The notes: generated by a model not told the origin, from the letters alone. Positions 20,574 through 30,818 are shown, counted from the stretch's first letter. The stretch: DNA of 64,000 nucleotides from Candidatus Competibacter phosphatis (GCF_012939995.1 NZ_SPMZ01000040.1:33629-97628); one strand, 5' to 3'. Translations and numbers: made by a program.

Positions 20574-20831
20574 ATGAGATCCCGACAGGCCGAATCGACC
20601 CTGGTGCTATACATGACGAGCGGTTGTCACCTGTGCGAACAAGCCGAGGCGTTGGTCCGGCAACAAACCGCCTGGGTCAGCGCGATCGAGATTGTCGACG
20701 ATGTGGAGTTGCTGGAGCGATATGGTGTCCGCATTCCGGTCCTGCGGCGCTTGGATACCGGCAACGAGCTGGATTGGCCTTTCGATGTCGCTGGAGTCCA
20801 GCGCCTGCTGAGTGGCTACCGGCCTGATTGA
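20574..20831 (+). CDS. Glutaredoxin-like (DUF836) thioredoxin-fold protein
   Basis: 85 residues. The redox motif CHLC follows strand LVLYMTSG, and the cis-proline element is in YGVRIPVL. This is the DUF836 family of small glutaredoxin-like proteins. The start is ATG 20574 behind GGGGGTAAGG; the frame is open to a TTG at 20559. It is divergent from the acyl-CoA ligase and 123 bp upstream of the fad genes. Confidence 0.85.
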   Translation: MRSRQAESTLVLYMTSGCHLCEQAEALVRQQTAWVSAIEIVDDVELLERYGVRIPVLRRLDTGNELDWPFDVAGVQRLLSGYRPD

Positions 20832-20937
20832 CCGGATTTTGCAATTTATTGGGAACTGCGTGGCCCACGCTTTCCACGGTGATGAAAGCATTCGAGTGTA
20901 GGGTATGTTTCGACAGCGACCCGAGAGGATATCCACG

Positions 20938-20958
20938 ATGATGAGTAACGCATTATGA
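20938..20958 (+). CDS. Possible six-codon leader ORF before the FadN-like gene
   Basis: A good ribosome site (GAGAGGATA) is followed by ATGATGAGTAACGC and a stop (TTATGA) whose last bases overlap the fadN ATG at 20955. The peptide would be MMSNAL. The same letters recur at the true start (ATGAGTAGTAACGC), so it may be only a local duplication of the start region. It could couple translation of the large gene. Confidence 0.3.
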   Translation: MMSNAL

Positions 20959-23318
20959 GTAGTAACGCGGCAGCGATGCGCCGGGTGGCGGTTCTGGGCG
21001 CCGGCGTGATGGGGGCACAGATCGCCGCTCATCTGGCCAACGCCGACGTGCCGGTGGTGTTGTTCGATCTGCCGGCCAAGGACGGCGATCCCAACAGGAT
21101 CGTGACCGAGGCCATCGCCAACCTGGTCAAGCTGAATCCGGCGCCGTTTGCGGTCAAGGAGCGGGCCGAATCGATCCAGCCCGCCAACTACGACCAGCAT
21201 CTGAAGGAACTGCGGAGTTGCGATCTGCTGATCGAAGCCATTGCCGAGCGCGCGGATTGGAAGGCCGATCTGTACCGGCGGATCGCGCCTTATCTCAACG
21301 AGCGGGCGATTCTAGCCACCAATACCTCCGGCTTGCCGCTGAGCTTGTTGGCTGAGTCGGTGCCGGAGACCGTGCGCGAGCGTTTCTGTGGCATCCATTT
21401 CTTCAATCCGCCGCGCTACATGGCGCTGGTGGAACTGATTCCCTGCCAGACCACCGATCCGGCCATTCTCGATCTGCTGGAAACCTTTCTGGTCAGCGTT
21501 TTGGGCAAGGGCGTGGTTCGCGCCAAGGACACACCGAACTTCGTCGCCAATCGCATCGGCGTGTTTTCCATGGTGGCGGCCATGCACCATACCCAGGCGT
21601 TGGGCTTGAGCCTGGATTTGGTGGATGCGCTGACCGGTCCGGCCATCGGTCGACCCAGGAGCGCCACCTACCGCACCGCCGACCTCGTTGGTTTGGACAC
21701 CATGGATCATGTGATCCGAGGTTCGGCGCTGGCCTTGCGACAAGATCCGTGGCGGCATTATTTCACCGTTCCCGACTGGCTGAACGCGCTGCTCGAAAAA
21801 GGCGCGCTGGGCCAGAAAACCAGGGCGGGCATCTATGCCGACAAAGGCAAACAGGTATTGGACCCGGCCACCGGCGACTATCGGGACGTCGGCGCCCAAG
21901 CGGACGAGGTGGTGCGGGCGCTGCTGAAGATCAAGAGTCCCACCGAAAAATTCGCCGCGCTGCGTGCCAGCGAGCATCCGCAGGCGCAATTCCTGTGGGC
22001 CATCCACCGTGACGTGTTTCATTACGCGGCGGTGTTGCTAGCGGAAATCGCCGATACCGCTCGCGACGTGGATTTTGCCATCCGCTGGGGTTTCGGTTGG
22101 AGCATGGGGCCGTTCGAGATCTGGCAGGCGGCCGGTTGGCGGCAGATGGTGGCTTGGATCGAGGAGGACATCGCCGCCGGCAAGGCCATGACCGCGACGC
22201 CGCTGCCGGCCTGGGTCAAGCAGGTGGACGGCGTGCATCGGCCCGAGGGCTCCTACTCGGCGGCGGAGGACGCCTACAAGCCGCGTTCGACCCTGCCGGT
22301 TTACCGGCGCCAGCTTTATCCCGAGCAAGTGCTGGGCGAAGCGCCGCCTCGTTACGGCGAGGCTGCGTTCGAGAACGCGGGCGTGCGGTTGTGGAGCAGC
22401 GGCGACGGCATCGGCGTGCTGAGCTTCAAGAGCAAGCTGCACATGATCGGCGACGAGGTGCTGGAGGGAGTGCTGGAGGCTTTGCGGATCGCCGAGCAGC
22501 GTTTCGACGGTCTGGTGCTGTGGCAGACCGAAGCGCCGTTCAGTGTCGGGGCCGATTTGGCGCAAGCACTGCCGGCGCTGCAAGCCGGCGATATCGTGGC
22601 GTTCGAAAACGCCGTCGCCAAGTTTCAACGCACCACCGCCGCGCTGCGCCATGCGGCGTTGCCGGTGGTGGCGGCCACGCAAGGACTGGCGTTGGGGGGT
22701 GGTTGCGAGTTTCTGATGCACTGCGACCGGGTGGTGGCGGCGCTGGAAAGCCATATCGGGCTGGTCGAGGTCGGGGTCGGGCTGATCCCGGCCGGCGGCG
22801 GCTGCAAGGAGTTCGCGCTGCGGGCCATGCGCGAAGCCAAGGGCGGCGATCTGCTGCCGTTCCTGCGCCCGTATTTCGAGGCCATGGCCATGGCCAAGGT
22901 TTCGCGCAGCGCCGAGGAGGCCAAGCAACTGGGTTACTTGAGAACCGCCGACGTGATCGTGTTCAATCCCCGCGAACTATTGTACGTCGCCAAGACGCAG
23001 GCGCGGGCGCTGGCCGAGGCCGGTTATCGGCCGCCGCAGCCGCGTAAGATCCGGGTGGCGGGCCGCGCCGGCATCGCCGCCTGTCAGATGATGCTGGTCA
23101 ACATGCGCGACGGCGGGTTTATCTCGCCCCACGATTACCGCTTGGGCCTGAGCATCGCCCACGCCCTGTGCGGCGGCGACGTCGATGCCAATGCGCTGGT
23201 GGACGAAGACTGGTTGCTTGGGTTGGAACGCAGGCGCTTCGTCGAGCTGGCCCAGACCCCGCTGACCCAGGCCCGGATCGAGCACATGCTCAAGACCGGC
23301 AAGCCGCTGCGCAACTGA
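20955..23318 (+). CDS. fadN: 3-hydroxyacyl-CoA dehydrogenase / enoyl-CoA hydratase fusion (FadN-like)
   Basis: Bifunctional beta-oxidation enzyme, 787 residues. The N-terminal NAD domain has GAGVMGAQIAAHLA and the dehydrogenase segment GIHFFNPPRYMALVELIP. The C-terminal half is a crotonase with ALGGGCEFLMHCDRV and GLVEVGVGLIPAGGGC. The order (dehydrogenase first) is that of FadN, opposite to FadB. The thiolase 19 bp downstream completes the last two or three steps of the cycle, and a terminator closes the pair. Confidence 0.92.
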   Translation: MSSNAAAMRRVAVLGAGVMGAQIAAHLANADVPVVLFDLPAKDGDPNRIVTEAIANLVKLNPAPFAVKERAESIQPANYDQHLKELRSCDLLIEAIAERADWKADLYRRIAPYLNERAILATNTSGLPLSLLAESVPETVRERFCGIHFFNPPRYMALVELIPCQTTDPAILDLLETFLVSVLGKGVVRAKDTPNFVANRIGVFSMVAAMHHTQALGLSLDLVDALTGPAIGRPRSATYRTADLVGLDTMDHVIRGSALALRQDPWRHYFTVPDWLNALLEKGALGQKTRAGIYADKGKQVLDPATGDYRDVGAQADEVVRALLKIKSPTEKFAALRASEHPQAQFLWAIHRDVFHYAAVLLAEIADTARDVDFAIRWGFGWSMGPFEIWQAAGWRQMVAWIEEDIAAGKAMTATPLPAWVKQVDGVHRPEGSYSAAEDAYKPRSTLPVYRRQLYPEQVLGEAPPRYGEAAFENAGVRLWSSGDGIGVLSFKSKLHMIGDEVLEGVLEALRIAEQRFDGLVLWQTEAPFSVGADLAQALPALQAGDIVAFENAVAKFQRTTAALRHAALPVVAATQGLALGGGCEFLMHCDRVVAALESHIGLVEVGVGLIPAGGGCKEFALRAMREAKGGDLLPFLRPYFEAMAMAKVSRSAEEAKQLGYLRTADVIVFNPRELLYVAKTQARALAEAGYRPPQPRKIRVAGRAGIAACQMMLVNMRDGGFISPHDYRLGLSIAHALCGGDVDANALVDEDWLLGLERRRFVELAQTPLTQARIEHMLKTGKPLRN

Positions 23319-23337
23319 TCGACCGGAGAAGCCATTG

Positions 23338-24534
23338 ATGAGCAAGCAAATCCAGGATGCTTACATCGTCGCCGCCGCGCGGACGCCGGTCGGCAAGGCG
23401 CGCGGCGCGTTTCGCAACACCCGCCCGGACGATTTGTTGGCCCATGTGCTGCGTGGGGTGATGGATCGCTGTCCGGGCTTGGACCCGAAGCGAATTAGCG
23501 ACGTGATCGTCGGTTGCGCCATGCCGGAAGGCGAGCAGGGCATGAACGTGGCCCGCATCGGTCTGCTGTTGGCCGGATTGCCCGACAGCGTGCCGGGCAT
23601 GACCCTCAACCGTTTCTGCGCGTCTGGAGTGGAGGCGGTGGCGCGGGCCGCTGACCGTATTCGGCTGGGCGAGGCTGACGCGATGTTGGCCGCTGGTACG
23701 GAAACCATGACCATGATCCCGATGGGCGGCAACAAACTCGCCCTCAATCCCGAGATATTCGCCCGCGATGAAAATCTTGGTATCGCCTACGGCATGGGTT
23801 TGACCGCCGAAAAGGTGGCGGAGCAGTGGAACATTTCGCGCGAGGATCAGGATGCCTTTGCGGTGGAGAGCCATCGACGCGCGACCGCCGCCATCGCCAA
23901 GGGCGAGTTCCGACAAGAAATTCTGCCCTACACGGTGATGGAGCGACTGCCGGACCAGCGGACCATGCAGGTGCGAATCCGCGAGCGAGTGGTGGAGAAC
24001 GACGAAGGTCCACGTTCCGACAGCAGCTTGCTAGCCCTGGCCAAGCTCAAGCCCGCGTTTGCGGCCAAAGGCAGCGTCACCGCCGGCAACAGTTCGCAGA
24101 TGAGCGACGGCGCCGGGGCGGTGCTGCTGATGAGCGAGCGCCTGGTCAGGCAGTTGAACCTGACGCCGCTGGCGCGTTTCGTCAGCTACGCCGTGGCCGG
24201 CGTGCCGGCGCGGATCATGGGCATCGGTCCCATTGCCGCCATTCCGAAGGCGCTCGATCTGGCTGGGTTGCGCAAGGACGATATCGATTGGTTCGAGCTG
24301 AACGAAGCGTTCGCCGCGCAGAGTCTGGCGGTGATGCGCGAGCTGGAACTGGACCCGTGCAAGGTCAATCCCTTGGGTGGGGCGATTGCGCTGGGCCATC
24401 CACTGGGCGCGACCGGGGCGATCCGTACCGCCACGCTGGTCCATGGTCTGCGCCGACGCGGCGGCAAGTACGGCATGGTGACCATGTGCATCGGCACCGG
24501 CATGGGTGCGGCGGGGGTGTTCGAGGTGCTGTAA
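23338..24534 (+). CDS. fadA: Acetyl-CoA acyltransferase (3-ketoacyl-CoA thiolase)
   Basis: 398-residue thiolase cleaving 3-ketoacyl-CoA to acetyl-CoA. The nucleophile cysteine is in LNRFCASGVEA, then NEAFAAQSL, GGAIALGHPLGATGA with the catalytic histidine, and CIGTGMG with the second cysteine. ATG 23338 has CCGGAGAAG upstream; the frame also allows TTG 23335. It is co-transcribed with the FadN-like gene. Confidence 0.93.
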   Translation: MSKQIQDAYIVAAARTPVGKARGAFRNTRPDDLLAHVLRGVMDRCPGLDPKRISDVIVGCAMPEGEQGMNVARIGLLLAGLPDSVPGMTLNRFCASGVEAVARAADRIRLGEADAMLAAGTETMTMIPMGGNKLALNPEIFARDENLGIAYGMGLTAEKVAEQWNISREDQDAFAVESHRRATAAIAKGEFRQEILPYTVMERLPDQRTMQVRIRERVVENDEGPRSDSSLLALAKLKPAFAAKGSVTAGNSSQMSDGAGAVLLMSERLVRQLNLTPLARFVSYAVAGVPARIMGIGPIAAIPKALDLAGLRKDDIDWFELNEAFAAQSLAVMRELELDPCKVNPLGGAIALGHPLGATGAIRTATLVHGLRRRGGKYGMVTMCIGTGMGAAGVFEVL

Positions 24535-24562
24535 GCGATTTTTCCCAGCGCCCAGTGATCGA

Positions 24563-24597
24563 GCCCGCCGAGATAAGCCCCGGCGGGCTTTTTTTTT
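24563..24597 (+). terminator. Intrinsic terminator of the fad operon
   Basis: GCCCGCCG (24563-24570) pairs with CGGCGGGC (24581-24588), followed directly by nine T residues. It lies 29 bp after the thiolase stop. Confidence 0.92.
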
Positions 24598-24686
24598 ATT
24601 GGGGCTCGGTCTGGACGAGGGTTGCCGGGCGGCGGCATTTCGTTATGCTGCCGACTTGAGTTAAAGCAAATAGAAGGAGATTGCGC

Positions 24687-25452
24687 ATGACTATGACTGC
24701 GATACGTGCGGACGCCGGCCAGGGCTGGGGCTGGATCGTCGAAGGCTGGGGGCTGTTCGTCAAAGCGCCTGGAGTCTGGATCGTGATGTTGCTGATTTAT
24801 CTGGCCATCAGCGTGGTGTTGTCGCTGGTCCCGTTCGTGGGGATGATCGCCCAGGCGTTGCTGAGTCCGGTGCTGGTCGGCGGGATGTTGTATGGGGCGG
24901 CGCTACAGGCACGGGGGCGAGACTTTGGAAATCGGCCATTTGTTCCAGGGCTTTCGGGACCAGGAGCGGATGGGGCCGTTGGTGATGCTGGGCTTGATCA
25001 GCGTGGCCGGTTACGTGCTGATCACGCTGGTATTGGTGATGTTCGTGGGGGGCGGCATGATGATGGGGGCGATGATGGACGGCGCCAACACGGGCATGCC
25101 GCGCGAGGCGATGGGCGGACTGTTCGTTGGCGCCGGCCTCGTGGCCTTGTTGATCGTAATGACCATCGGTCTGGCGATCGCCATGGCCCTGTTCTACGGC
25201 GTTCCCCTGGTCATGCTGGCGGGGCAGAATGCCTGGCCCGCCGCGCAAGCCAGCGTCGCGGCCTGCTGGATCAACATGTTGCCCTTGCTGGTGTTCGGCT
25301 TGGTCTATATGGTGCTGGCGGTGGTGGCGATGATTCCGCTCGGACTTGGGTTCCTGATCCTGCTGCCGGTGACGATCTGCGCCGTGTACGCCAGCTATCG
25401 GGAGGTCTTCGAGGAAACGCCGCAGCCGCCGGGTATCCGGCTGGCCAAGTAG
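24687..25452 (+). CDS. BPSS1780-family membrane protein, one-base frameshift
   Basis: About 254 residues with roughly six hydrophobic helices. The N-terminus has GWGLFVKAPGVWI, the mark of this family of unknown function. After LYGAALQARG the raw frame becomes arginine-rich; dropping one G from the run 24913-24917 restores GETLEIGHLFQGFRDQ and the remaining helices to the TAG at 25452. ATG 24687 follows AGAAGGAGA, an ideal ribosome site. It stands alone between the fad terminator and the convergent DUF2237 gene. Confidence 0.78.
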
Positions 25453-25505
25453 CGGGTAGGCGAGGGGGGCTGTGATTTCCCCCCTGCATGGAGAGGTGGG
25501 TTGAG

Positions 25506-25878
25506 CTAGTTCAGGTCCAACGCGTATGGCTTGAGATCCTTCAGCGAGACCACCTCCAGCGCCGCTTCGTGCGTCGCCGTCAACAGCACGCGTGGCGCCA
25601 TGCCGGCGTCCAGCGCTTCCTTCCAACGGGCGGCGCACAGGCACCAGCGGTCGCCGGGACGCAAGCCGGGGAAGGCGAACGCCGGCACGGGGGTGCTCAG
25701 GTCGTTGCCGCGCGATTTGCTGAACGCCAGGAACTCGGCGCTGACTTGGACGCAGATCGCGTGAAGGCCAGGGTCCAGGGGGCCGGTTTCGCATTTGCCG
25801 GTACGGGTGAAGCCGGTCATGGGTGAAGTGCAGCAGGTTTCCAGCATGCCGCCGAGTGCGTTTTTTTGCGGTTGTCAT
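25506..25878 (-). CDS. DUF2237 family protein, one-base frameshift near the start
   Basis: About 123 residues. FLAFSKSRGNDLSTPVPAF and LRPGDRWCLCAARW are hallmarks of DUF2237, whose function is unknown. The family normally begins with NxLGGxLxxC. Here that start is in another frame: reading from ATG 25878 with one base removed from the seven-base run at 25861-25867 gives MTTAKNALGGMLETCCTSP, joining the raw ORF. Without the correction the protein would start at 25847 and lack this segment. Confidence 0.8.
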
Positions 25879-26164
25879 GACGCTTTCCAGGATGAAGGGG
25901 TAGGGGAAGGAGTCGTTGTGGCTTGAGTTGGCGCGCAACGTGTAGCCCGACGTGCCCAAGAGAAATCCTTTTGTGCATTGTAGAGCCGAATCGACCGGTT
26001 ACGACGGTTCGCGATCGATGCTTGTTCACCGAATCGTCCGCGAGCATGAGTCTCTCTCCAGGCTAGCGGCGGCTGGATTCTCGCGGTCGAGACGCACTAT
26101 CCTTAAATAGTGACAGCAAGGTTCCGCTGGTTACGATCCCTCATCCATCAAGAGACAATAGGCG

Positions 26165-26554
26165 ATGTCCGATCTCGAATTTCACCTCCAAGGCGAGCAA
26201 GCCGCCACGACCGCCGCCGCGCTGGAAACCTTCTTTGCGGAAACCTTCGGCGCGGAGATTCGACGCGAAAACCCACCGCCGCCCGCCGTTGGCGAAGCCG
26301 AGAAAGCCGTCGATTCCATCGCGGTCGCGGCGCTGGTTCTGAGCATCCCCGGCGCGTTGCTAGCGGCCATGGATTTGGCCGAACGGCTAAAGCTCAAGCA
26401 GAAAGTCGATCGCCTGATTACGCTGGCCCGCCGCGAGTGGCGGGAGCACGGCACGCGCATTTGGCTCCGGCGGCGAAATGCGACACCGCTGGCGCTGGAC
26501 GAGATCGAACCCGCCGCAGTTCTGGACGCCGCTGAACAAGCCCGAGAGCCATAA
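26165..26554 (+). CDS. Small protein with one membrane helix, partner of the CHAT protein
   Basis: 129 residues of unknown family. Residues about 1-40 look like a small soluble domain (LEFHLQGEQAATTAAALETFF), then a hydrophobic helix (SIAVAALVLSIPGALLAAMDLA) and a basic, helical tail (RLITLARREWREHGTRIWLRRR). The layout recalls the small constant components (EACC1-like) seen beside CHAT/STAND conflict genes, but I cannot confirm that. It ends 31 bp before the CHAT gene, so the two are probably one operon. Confidence 0.6.
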   Translation: MSDLEFHLQGEQAATTAAALETFFAETFGAEIRRENPPPPAVGEAEKAVDSIAVAALVLSIPGALLAAMDLAERLKLKQKVDRLITLARREWREHGTRIWLRRRNATPLALDEIEPAAVLDAAEQAREP

Positions 26555-26585
26555 CCCGCCACCGGCCAAGGAGTTGGACAAGGCC

Positions 26586-29500
26586 ATGACCACCCTTTTC
26601 CGCATTGAACCGGATCGGTTGTGTTTGCGTTGCGAGCAGGCCGGTCTGGATGAATTCCGCCCGCTGACCCCCGCCGACGAGTCCCGGTTTCGCGGCTGGT
26701 TGCAGGGTTATCACGATTCGTTGCGGGGGTACGGGGACGAGCCGGCGCGCTTGCGCCTGGGTCGGGAACTGTATGCCTGGCTGGATGGCGATGCCGGTTG
26801 GTTGGCCCGTTCGCGGGCCACGGCGCTGGTGCCCTGGATCGTCGATTTTCGCGGGCCGCGCGATCCCGATGGTTTGACCCGGCTGTTTCTTCAGTTGCCC
26901 TGGGAATTGCTGGCCGACGACCGGGGTCATCTGGCGGCAGACTTGGCGTTGCGCTATGCGCCGGTGCGTCGCTTGGGCGAACCGGCTCAGCCGGAGGCGC
27001 CTTCGCCCTGTCGATTGTCGCTAGTGTTCATGGCCGCCGCGCCGCGCGACCAGCGCCGCCTGAATTACGAGGCCGAGGAAACCGCTATTCTGAACGCCAC
27101 GGCGAAGACCGGTCTGGATTTGACCGTGGAGGAAAGCGGCGCGCTGGAGTGGTTGGCGGCGCGCGTGGCGGAGGAAGCGCCAGTGGATGTCCTGCATCTG
27201 TCCTGTCATGGCAAGGGCGGCGCCAAACCGGCCTTGTGTCTGGAGACCGATGAAGGCGCCACCGACTTGGCCAGTGTCGAGCATCTGATCGGGGAACTGT
27301 CCACTCATCGGCCCCGGTTGTTGTTCTTGTCGGCTTGTCACACCGCCGAAGGCGCGGAAACCGGGGATGGGACCGGGATCGTGGATTCGCTGGCCCTGGC
27401 GTTGTTGCGGGCGGGCATGCCGGCGGTGATGGGTTGGGACGGGCAGGTGTCGGACGCGGAAGCGATGGAGTTCGCCGCGCATCTCTACCAGCAATTGTCG
27501 CGCAAGGCCGATTTGCAAGCGGCGCTCGCCGAAGCCCGTTTCGCCTTGCTGAACCGGCCCGGAGCCGATCCGCTGGCGCGGTCGCGGGACTGGCATCTGG
27601 CGCGATTGTTCCTGGGGCCGACCGGGGGTGGGCCGCTGGTAAAAGGCGATCGCGCCCGGCATCGCAAGGGCATCGAAGGCGGACACAAGGAGTTTCTGGA
27701 CGCCAAGGGGCAACAGGTGCCGGTCGCCGGGCGTTTCGAGTTCGTGGGACGCCGCCGACCGCTGCAAGATGCGCTGCGCGAATTACGGCAGCGCAACCAT
27801 GCGGGAGTGCTGATTCACGGCATGGGCCGGCAGGGCAAATCCAGTCTGGCGGCGCGGGTGGCCGACCGGCTGCATCACCACGAGCCGGTGGTGGTGTTCG
27901 GGCGTTACGACGCGCCGGCGATTTTGGAAGCGTTTCGGCGCTCCATCGGTGGCCGGGAGGTGCGGGACATCATCGATGCCTATCGGGATCGGGTGCGCCA
28001 GCATCCAGATGAATTGGCGGATGGCCTGCGGGAATTGCTGGAAGGCCCTTGCCGGGAGCTGGTGAGGGATGGCCATGGGCGAGTCGTGAGCCAACCGGTG
28101 TTGCTGGTGCTGGACGATCTGGAACGCATCCTGTGCGATCCCGGCTCCACGGGGTTGCACCGAGTGCAGCCGGAGTTAGTGCCCGTGTTGCGGGCGGTGG
28201 TGGAGGCGTTCGCCAAAGCGGACGGTGATTCCCGTTTGCTGATCACCAGTCGATTCCAGTTTGCCCTGCCTCAAGACGATCGCGATCTGGCCGATTCGCT
28301 GTTTGCCTTGCATTTGCCGCCGATGGGAGCGGTGGAAAGCCGTCAACAAGCGGCTCGGAAAACCCGCCCCGCCAGTCAGGCCAAGACCGCCGCGCCGGAC
28401 GAAGCCCGCACCCAACGTTGCATCAAGTTGGCGCAAGGCAATCCGGGTTTACAGGACCGCTTGTTTTCCTTGTCCTTGGAAGATCCCGCCGCCTGTGATC
28501 AAGCCTTGACGGCGATGGAGCATTATCTCGCTGGCCAGCTTCCCGATCAGGAAACGGTGCGGACGTTTCTGGAGAATCTGGCCATCGATCACTCGCTGGC
28601 GTTGCTCAAGTCGGGCGAGCGCGAGTTGTTGCGGGTCATGACCTTGTTCGAGTTGCCGGTGCCGCTGGCGGTGTTGGAAGCGCTGGCCGAGGCGTTGGCG
28701 CTGGATGCGGGCGAACCGTGCGGCGTTCGGTTGTTTGGTTTGGGTTTATGGGATGTTTATCCCGATGTGGTGCGGTATGCGGAACCGGCCGCTGCCATCA
28801 ATGCCTTGGTACGGCCTGTGGCGGGGACGCTGACCGACAGCGAAATCCAGGCGTTGGCCGGCGTGGCGCTGCCCGAGTTGTTGGCCTGTTGGGGCGGCGC
28901 TGACAGCGGCCGTCGTCCTTATCCGGCGAATCACGAACTGGCGCGGTTGGCGGTGCTGACCGATCAAGCCCTTGGACTGGACGTGACGGCGGAACCCGCC
29001 ATCCGCTGGCTGGGCGATCAGTTTCGCTATCGTGACGCCGCCCAACTGGCCCGGCAGGTGATGGCATGTCTGGATCGCCATCAGGTGGAGATTCCGCTCG
29101 CGTTATTGCGAGTGGCCGGCGAAGCCTACGTTCAAGTGGGCGATACGCCGGCGGCGCGCGGCGCTTACCAGCGAGCGCTCGCTCGGCTGGATGCTTTGTT
29201 GGCTCAAGGCCAAACACCCGATACCGAAGACCATGCCTACCTGCTGGCTGTTCATGGCCGGCTATTGAACCAGGATGGTGACCCGGATCGGGCGCTGGAT
29301 TTTCTGGAACAAGCCAAGCAACTCTTGAGCACCAACCCGCGTTTTCAGCGCGAGCACAGCATCGTGCTGGGCGACATCGCGCGGATCAAGGTTTCCAAGG
29401 GCGAGGTGGACGAGGCGCTGAAGCTGCATCAAGAAATCGCTGACGGTGTTCCAAGCCTTGGGCGACCAGCGCGAGCGGGCGGTGACGCTGGGCGACATCG

Positions 29501-29877
29501 CGCGGATCAAGGTTGACAAGGGCGAGGTGGACGAGGCGCTGAAGCTGCATCAAGAGGAGCTAACGGTTTACCAAGCCTTGGGTGATGTGGTTGGTAATGC
29601 GCATGTTTTATGGTCCATTGCCCAGATCGAGATGCAAAAAGAAGACTACCCGAATGCTTTCCCACACTTGCAGGAGTCCTACGCCATCCTGCTCAAGCTG
29701 GGTCGGTTGGACGGCATCATATACGTGGGTTTGGACTTGGGGCAGCTTCTCTGCGCCGGTGGCGCAAAAGAAGAAGGCATGGCGATCTTGAGCCGCTCGC
29801 GGGATGGATTTCGGAAACTGGGCCAGGAAGCGCAAGCCCGGCAGGTGCAGGCATTGCTGGACTCGCTTTCCTCCTAA
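26586..29877 (+). CDS. CHAT protease - STAND NTPase - TPR protein, one-base frameshift
   Basis: About 1096 residues after correction. The caspase-like CHAT domain carries His208 (HLSCHGKGG) and Cys251 (FLSACHTAE). A STAND/AAA-type NTPase follows with Walker A GMGRQGKSS (412-420) and Walker B VLLVLDDLE (Asp510-511). The C-terminal third is helical and ends in TPR repeats. The frame breaks at an AAA run (29434-29436); removing one A joins QESLTVFQALGD to a second and third repeat and ends at TAA 29877. Such multidomain proteins are signalling or defence proteases triggered through the NTPase. ATG 26586 is chosen; the raw frame opens earlier only through shadow sequence. Confidence 0.82.
29366..29606 (+). 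repeat. Two near-identical 120-bp TPR-coding repeats
   Basis: A unit starting GCTGGGCGACATCGCGCGG occurs at 29366 and again at 29487 and encodes 40 residues (LGDIARIKVxKGEVDEALKLHQE...TVxQALGD). The spacing is 121 because of one extra A at 29434-29436; the true period would be 120. DNA identity is very high in the first 70 bases, indicating recent duplication or ongoing unit homogenisation. Confidence 0.8.
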
Positions 29878-30089
29878 TTCCAGTGTGGGAGTTAACCCTG
29901 ATCCCGACTCAAACTGGTCCGATCCAATTTGACTGGGATTGTGCGGGAACGAGTCGCGACGAGTGACTTGGGAAGGCCGAGGCGGCGGCAGCCCGAGCGA
30001 GTCAGGCTGCGCCAAGTCGATGATGAATTGAAAGGTCGGTGGAAAACGGACGGGATGGGAAAGAGGAGACCATGAGAGTGTCAGCCTCT

Positions 30090-30308
30090 TCAGCCAACCC
30101 CTGAGAGCAGCGACTTGATCAAACGTTCTCGCAACAGTTGCGCCGCCTCGAAAATTTCCTGGGCGGTTTCCACGTACAGCGGCCCGGCTTCGCGATAGAT
30201 GCTACCTTGGTTGCCCACCAGGCGAACCGCTACCCGGGTTTTTTGCACCATTTTGGTTTGCTGCTGGTCCCAAATCAGCGCCTTGTCGGCGGTAATGGCT
30301 AACGACAT
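30090..30308 (-). CDS. Small hypothetical protein (72 residues)
   Basis: Begins MSLAITADKALIWD and ends KSLLSGVG. The start at 30308 is fixed by GAGAGGATACGACC before the ATG. The composition is that of a soluble alpha/beta protein without cysteines or membrane helix. It lies downstream of the PilZ gene on the same strand with a 150-bp gap, so it may have its own promoter. The 212 bp between the CHAT stop and this gene contain nothing I recognise. Confidence 0.6.
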   Translation of the reverse strand: MSLAITADKALIWDQQQTKMVQKTRVAVRLVGNQGSIYREAGPLYVETAQEIFEAAQLLRERLIKSLLSGVG

Positions 30309-30458
30309 GGTCGTATCCTCTCGGTTTGCGTGATCGGAACCGGCTCGACACTCCAGCGTTCGAGCCGGTCGACGCACAGGCGTCAAACAGAGAGAAGCAC
30401 TATTCATACCAATAAATAAAGGAGCCGAGCCCACAATGGCTGGCGGGTCCGGCCGGCT

Positions 30459-30818
30459 TCAGAACTTGAACTCGTCGATCAGCAACTGCATCTGCAACAG
30501 CGTCTGCGTGTTGATGTTCTGGATGCGGAAGCCGGTGTCGTAGAAATCGGGATTGATGTCTCGACCGCTCCACAGGCTTTCCGCCTCCAGCGGGATGCGT
30601 TGTCGCGAATTGCCTTCCCTGGGAACATCCACCCATAACCGGAAAACTTGGTTGACCGGGATGGGACGATCGCTGACCAGTCGCATGCCTCCCTTGTTGA
30701 TATCGACGATGTGGCCCAACAGCACTTGATCGTCCTGATTGTAGACACGCAAATACATCACCAGATACCAGCGTTTGAGCTGGCGTTTTTCGGCTCCGGG
30801 CGGATCGGGAGGACTCAT
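30459..30818 (-). CDS. PilZ-domain protein (probable c-di-GMP receptor)
   Basis: 119 residues, almost only PilZ. The c-di-GMP motif RxxxR is present as RQLKR (12-16), and the second motif reads DINKGG (39-44), i.e. DxNxxG with Asn in place of the usual Ser. A single-domain PilZ protein acts as an adaptor on motility, polysaccharide or secretion targets. The start at 30818 is the first ATG in frame. Confidence 0.85.
   Translation of the reverse strand: MSPPDPPGAEKRQLKRWYLVMYLRVYNQDDQVLLGHIVDINKGGMRLVSDRPIPVNQVFRLWVDVPREGNSRQRIPLEAESLWSGRDINPDFYDTGFRIQNINTQTLLQMQLLIDEFKF

Noticed and set aside
26586..29877. CRISPR-linked TPR-CHAT (Craspase-type) protease
   Set aside because: No cas gene and no repeat-spacer array were seen; the domain order CHAT-NTPase-TPR also differs from TPR-CHAT.
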